DNA of 64,000 bases from Lathyrus oleraceus (Eukaryota; Streptophyta; Magnoliopsida; Fabales; Fabaceae): assembly GCF_024323335.1 (NCBI RefSeq), contig NC_066579.1, positions 133,664,354-133,728,353 of the forward strand, in the 5' to 3' direction. Below the pieces are notes generated by a model, which had not been told where the DNA came from, did not search any database, and saw only the letters and a list, made by a program, of their open reading frames with translations. Shown here piece by piece: positions 59,589 to 64,000 of the stretch (position 1 is the first letter of the stretch; each line of letters starts with the position of its first letter). The position numbers and the translations under genes are program-made.

Positions 59589-60670
59589 TGAAGGTAGAGA
59601 AAAACAAGAAATGGGGGGTTTGAATTGTTTTTCACAATAGTTAAAAACTTTTGCAACATCACACACTCATAATAAATACTAACAACACAAAGAGTTTATC
59701 CTGGTTCGTTTGAAATTCAAAGCTACTCCAGTCCACCCGACCAAGGTGATTTCGCCTTCAATAAGGACTTAATCCAATAATCTCAACAGATTACTAAATC
59801 GTCTAAAAGTTTAACAACCTCTTAGCCCTCTCAAGTCTACAGACTTAAACAAGTCACTTGAGGAATTACAACCAATTTCAAGAGTTACAAGTGTTTGACT
59901 CAATGCTTCTAGATAAGCAATATAAACACACTTTAAGAGCTATGAAACACACCACACAATATTGAACAACAACTCTTGTATGGAAACTATTTCTTACAAC
60001 ATTGATAGTGAGAATATTTGAAGTATGAGAATGTTGTTGTAGCAAAGTTGTTTTTTTGTATCAAGTTTTTTTTATCAAGTTGTGAGAAGGCCTTTATATA
60101 GCACTTTGAGATGATACCATTGGAGGGAAATCAATGGAGATTTTGTGCCAGCTATGGGAGTTAAAGGTATTAAATTTCTTGTCCTTTCCATAGCAGTCTT
60201 GGAACATAATCAATTGTTTCCTTAAAGAGAATTTCATTTCAAGTTGAATACTTCCAACGTAAGTTTCTGATCAGGTGATGTGTTATGCATGTATCAGAGC
60301 GAGCGTGATCATAGTCTTTAGAGTTAGAGTTCATATATCTTTTGCAGTTTTCAGATATCTTTTGCATATTTCAGATATATTTTGCATAGTCTTCAAATAT
60401 CACTTCCAGTCTTCAGATATCAGAGCTTGAGCTTCAACATTCAAATTCTTCAGGTGATTGCTCTTCAGATGTGTTATTGTTCAGAGTCAGATCTGATTTC
60501 TAGGTTAGCTTTTCTTGGACTGAATCAGATGCCAGATGTTTGTTTTCTCAAAGTCATTTTAACTTAGATTCCTGCACACTTAAGAAAATTATTAGGGTAC
60601 CAAATTGTTTCATTCTTTGTTATCATCAAAACTTAGAGATATATTGCAGAATCAAAATCTTGTTCTAACA
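59589..60670 (-). mobile_element. Solo LTR, Ty1/copia type
   Basis: On the minus strand the 1082-bp insert reads TGTTAGAACAAGATTTTGAT to TTCTCTACCTTCA, with perfect 5-bp target duplications. A segment TTTTGATGATAACAAAG follows the start, a layout common in legume copia LTRs of the SIRE/Maximus kind (from memory, not checked). A minus-strand TATA box is at 60092-60101. Neither an interior nor a second LTR is present. Confidence 0.83.
60092..60101 (-). promoter_or_regulatory. TATA box of the solo LTR
   Basis: CTTTATATAG reads CTATATAAAG on the minus strand, a good TATA box about 570 bp into the LTR. Confidence 0.55.
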
Positions 60671-60675
60671 AAGAT
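60671..60675. repeat. Target site duplication, right (AAGAT)
   Basis: Second AAGAT copy, after the LTR edge TTCTAACA. The Ogre LTR resumes with CACATCTTGGTCC, which fits the uninterrupted ATTACACCTTGGTATCC at 40104. Confidence 0.88.
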
Positions 60676-62037
60676 CACATCTTGGTCCTCTCCCTCTCAT
60701 CTTTGGGTTTGCTTTTTTGCAGGGATCATGAAACACCTCTTTGTTAGTGTTTTATCTTTGTGTTTATATGTTCATTACTTATCTAACCACTAATAAAAAT
60801 AGCAAAAACATGTCTTGTTTTCTTTAAGTTTATTGTGCAAGATAGAGCTTTTCATCAAGAGCATCATGCATGGCTCCTCAACTAGGGTTTTGTTGATTCC
60901 TCAAGACAAAGTGTGATCAACCATTGATTCTAAAAGGATATCTCACAAAGAATTATTTCTAAGGTCCTCAATTTTCTTTCAATCTCATTTTGATCAAGAG
61001 CATCTCAAAGTCTTGTTACTTATTTCTCAAGGAAAGTCAAAGGTTCATGTGTTTATTTCCATGGCTTCTTCAACACGTTACCTCAAACTTTGAGCAATTA
61101 AATCAAGATAAATTAAAGGAAACCTTATTTTGAGTTCATATGATCATCCATGTATCTTGAAATGCAAGGAAAGTCCAAGTGCACAAGTTTATTCCAAGTG
61201 GTTTGACCAAAAAGTCAACATTTGAAGTCAAAGTTCCAAGGATCACAACTCCTTTAATTCACAACATTTTGAATGCTTTTTTTATTGCATATAAATCTTC
61301 TCATTATCCTCTACAAATTCTCTTTATATTACAAGAGGCGATTATTCTTGGAGGATCATCAAAAGTTTGGAGATATTATAGGTCATTTGTGGACTTAGTG
61401 AAATTTGACTTATTTTCAAGTGACTTTTTCTCAACTTTCAAGGATTATAACTTCTTCCATTTTCAACATTTGTGGCTGATTAATTTTGTATAATATCATT
61501 TGTGATGCCCTCTACAATTTTGTTTCAAGTATCAAAGTAAAATTATCCTTGGAAGGCCATGGAACTCTTTGAGACATTACAGGTCATTTTCAGCCATTTG
61601 GGACTTAGAATTTTCTAAATTACATGACCAATTTTTCGTGCCAATTTCAGTATGACATAACTTTATGCTCAAGAATCCAAATTAAACCTTTCTTGGCGCA
61701 TTATAATATTTGATATGATGTCAACACATTGCAAGAAGAATGGGATCAAAAAGCCTCATGAGCAAAATGCCCTATTGAGTTGAACAAAGTGACTTGGAAC
61801 TGAAGAAATCACCATGATCCGAAATTTGAACTTCATTAATCTCAATTCCAAGCCAAATTACCACACATTTTGGACCTAAACATGTTTAACCAAGTCTCCA
61901 TAAGTTAATTGATTCTTGAAACACATCATTTAGCTGAGTTTTGATGGATTGGAGGTCACACATTTCTCACTTCATGATCAAATTTGTTTTGCAAGAATTA
62001 AGCTTATTCCACACGTATTTGGATTCCATTTCATTCC

Positions 62038-62048
62038 TTATAAATAGA
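62038..62048 (+). promoter_or_regulatory. TATA box of the Ogre 5' LTR
   Basis: TTATAAATAGAG lies in a good context, with GAGGAAGCTACTGCATTC downstream. The equivalent block is absent from the array monomers, which diverge right after ACGTATTTGGAT. Confidence 0.65.
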
Positions 62049-63353
62049 GGAAGCTACTGCATTCATTTCGAAGCTTTTGAGAGCCAAGAAATCCCTGCTT
62101 CAATCTGAAATTTTCCAGAAAAATTCAACTATCGTGTTTTGAATTCTAACTTGTTTCAATCCAATTTCTTGATTCCATTAGCATCTTCGGTCTTCTCTGA
62201 AGATTTTGCAACAATTTTAAAGCTCTAGGACCTTCTAAAGTGCCCTGACTAGATCGAGCTTCATCAACTTCTGATCACCATTTGGACAAGGCTTGGCTTG
62301 GTTACTTTGGATTCATCTGATACATGAATTATTCTTTGCTTATTTGGTTTGCTTGAGGCTGAATCCAAAGGGGGGAATTCTTGCTTGACTTATGTCATAA
62401 AACTTGTTATCTTTTAGTTAGGTATTTCCTCCCTAGCTTTACTTTATGATCTAGGATAGTCTCTTCTTCTCCTCACCCTTCTTTAATTTTCAAAATCTTC
62501 TCTCTCCTTTTCAAAAAACCTTATTGTTTTCAAACTTGAACCTTTTTTTCTCAATAAACCTTGAATTTTGTCAAGTGATTTTCAAGTTATTTCTTAATAA
62601 ATACTAACTTATTTTAAACATATTCAAACCAATTTCAAAAGACATAAAAAATATATCAATTCATTCAAATCATGTTTGTGCTCTTTGTGCACTTTTCCTT
62701 TTTAAAAACCTTTTATTCTTTAAGGTTTAGACATGAGTCATTTTCATAGTTGAGATATAATTATCCTACCCCCATAGTATTGATGATAACTATTTCCCAT
62801 CTAAGAGAGCTAGTGGCATACTTGTTGATCTCTATTCAAGTTGGAGCCTTTCACTGTGGTGATGCAAAGTTCTCATACTTGTGGGTGACTAGTTGAGTAT
62901 TCTTCTTAAAATGATAAAATCTCGTTTAATTAAAAAATGAATCAAAACAAACATCTATGTTTTTTCTACCATAAACTACAAAGTTTTGATCCTCCATTTC
63001 ACTTTGTTGGTACGTAGGCATGAGACGTAGGAAGTCTTGGCAAACACAAAATTATAAAAACATTTATCTTCTCATCCCCTTAATCTTTTGCAAACAACAC
63101 CATTTTAAAGCCAAAATGCACATATTTTCAAAGAGGTTTCTATAGAGTACTATAAATGTTTAGGGTGCTAATACATTCCATGTGCATAACTAACCCTCAG
63201 ACCCTTATCTCTTTTTATTAGTTTTGTTTAAAACTTCTTTGGGTTTTATTCGTACTTTTTCCCGTTCCTTTGGAAATAATAAAAGCACGATGGCGATTCT
63301 TGCTTTGTGAGTAAAGTTAATTAATAGCTTAATCCAAAAATTTTACCGCTACA

Positions 63354-64000
63354 GAAAAGTGGCGACACTGCTGGGGAGTAGTCCCAAATGGATTTAGCCC
63401 ATATTTGTTTATATGTGTATATTATGCTTGCTATTGTGTGTTATTGTTTATTCTGTCTGGTGCTTGGTGATCTATGTGTGGTGAGATAAGTCTTATACCC
63501 AGACTTGAGTGCTCTTATGATAGGAGGGTGGTATAGTCTTGTTTGGCTTACATGGAGTTAATCCTTAATGAGCTAACTTGAGATCCCCGTTCAGTGGAGG
63601 CCCCTTTGGGACTACTGATGTCATGCAAATAGTCGTAATTGGCATTACTTTTTACAAAATGGGAGCCCGAGAAGCTGAGGACCTTAGAACCCTTAACCCA
63701 TCTTGGCCTTTTAGGGCGTAGTGCGATGGCTATTCAGGTGTAGACTTGAATTAGTTGTTACATGATACTACACTCAGACAGGTTTCTCTTGAGAATATTA
63801 TTGGTTGGCGAGTAGTCATTTAAGCCAATAATATCCAAAAGATGGAACTATGACTCTGGGAACTTTTTAGAACCTTGTTCTACAGGTGATTATACCCTTA
63901 GCACATACATTATGGGTTGGTTCTTACCCTTGGCTCCATGCTGGTGACTCTGAACCTTTGGACCTTGCTTGTGTGCCTTGTGTGAGCTTGTTTGTGGTTG
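63354..64000 (+). mobile_element. Ogre 5' untranslated leader, running off the window
   Basis: The leader parallels 14078-14474 up to GTAGTGC near 63724 and then goes on alone (GATGGCTATTCAGGTGTAGA). No open frame of note has started by 64000. In Ogre elements a long leader and an extra frame precede gag, so coding sequence would lie outside the window. Confidence 0.78.
63360..63377 (+). other. Primer-binding site (tRNA-Arg type)
   Basis: TGGCGACACTGCTGGGGA begins six bases after the LTR end. It is close to the complement of the 3' end of plant tRNA-Arg (three mismatches to TGGCGACTCCACTGGGGA). An Arg tRNA primer is a known feature of Ogre elements. Together with the LTR it shows that a plus-strand element continues to the right. 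Confidence 0.82.

Larger units (their letters stand above)
59523..63353 (+). mobile_element. Ogre 5' LTR, interrupted by a solo LTR
   Basis: The LTR starts TGTCATACCCTAATTTTTAA and ends AAATTTTACCGCTACA, six bases before a primer-binding site. Without the 1087-bp insertion it is 2744 bp, much shorter than the Ogre LTRs at 9087 and 42407. Its centre (61745-62020) matches, in reverse, the right end of the array monomers: AGTGACTTGGAACTGAAGAA, TCCAAGCCAAATTA and CCACACGTATTTGGATT. Its 3' part matches their left end: TTGGTACGTAGGCATGAGAC, CTAACCCTCAGACCCTTATC and TTTGTTCGTAC-like sequence. It is therefore the nearest relative in the window of the array's source. Confidence 0.88.

Noticed and set aside
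1..64000. tRNA or other small RNA genes.
   Set aside because: No cloverleaf with A and B boxes was noticed. The tRNA-like matches at 14087 and 63360 are primer-binding sites only.

Overview
This is a repeat-dense stretch of plant nuclear DNA, and I find no convincing host gene in it. Almost everything readable is retrotransposon-derived, mostly very long LTRs of the Ogre/Tat branch of Ty3/gypsy. The evidence is LTR edges of the form TGTMATACCCC...CGCTACA, a primer-binding site of the form TGGCGACTCTGCTGGGGA (complementary to the 3' end of plant tRNA-Arg), a polypurine tract TTAAATAGGGGCAAT next to an LTR, and two Tat/Ogre-type gag fragments. Such a load of Ogre LTRs suggests a large-genome legume, most likely tribe Fabeae (pea, vetch, Lathyrus or lentil). 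That assignment is inference.

Layout from left to right. Positions 1-1009 are unclassified AT-rich DNA. A gypsy-like LTR (+) starts at 1010 and is cut at about 2579. Positions 2580-14910 are nested Ogre-type LTRs on the minus strand; the last one (5602-14910) is interrupted by a plus-strand Ogre LTR with its primer-binding site and leader (9087-14474). Further LTR debris lies at 14911-15644.

The most striking feature is 15645-40030: eight head-to-tail copies of a monomer of about 2.97 kb. Each monomer is an internally deleted minus-strand Ogre LTR, and the joints between copies look the same. Copy four carries two later insertions. One is an 834-bp GC-richer block resembling plant mitochondrial DNA (24727-25560), which replaced about 190 bp. 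The other is a solo LTR of Ty1/copia type with perfect 5-bp target duplications (26357-27740).

The array is cut at 40031 by a collapsed plus-strand Ogre copy: truncated 5' LTR, about 270 bp of 3' untranslated region with a degenerate polypurine tract, and a 4.6-kb 3' LTR to 47009. Then follow a minus gypsy LTR end (47010-47527), a decayed L1-type LINE lacking its endonuclease region (47528-49262), and a plus-strand Tat/Ogre gag start (49263-50185). A minus-strand element comes next: 5.7-kb LTR (50186-55918), polypurine tract, long 3' untranslated region with tandem repeats, and gag C-terminus. That gag is interrupted at 59523 by a plus-strand Ogre whose 5' LTR (itself hit by a solo LTR at 59589-60670), primer-binding site and leader run off the right edge.

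Nothing here works as a cellular pathway. The window is a record of insertion, LTR-LTR recombination, deletion and tandem amplification. Short open frames in the LTRs and the array look like chance frames in AT-rich DNA.
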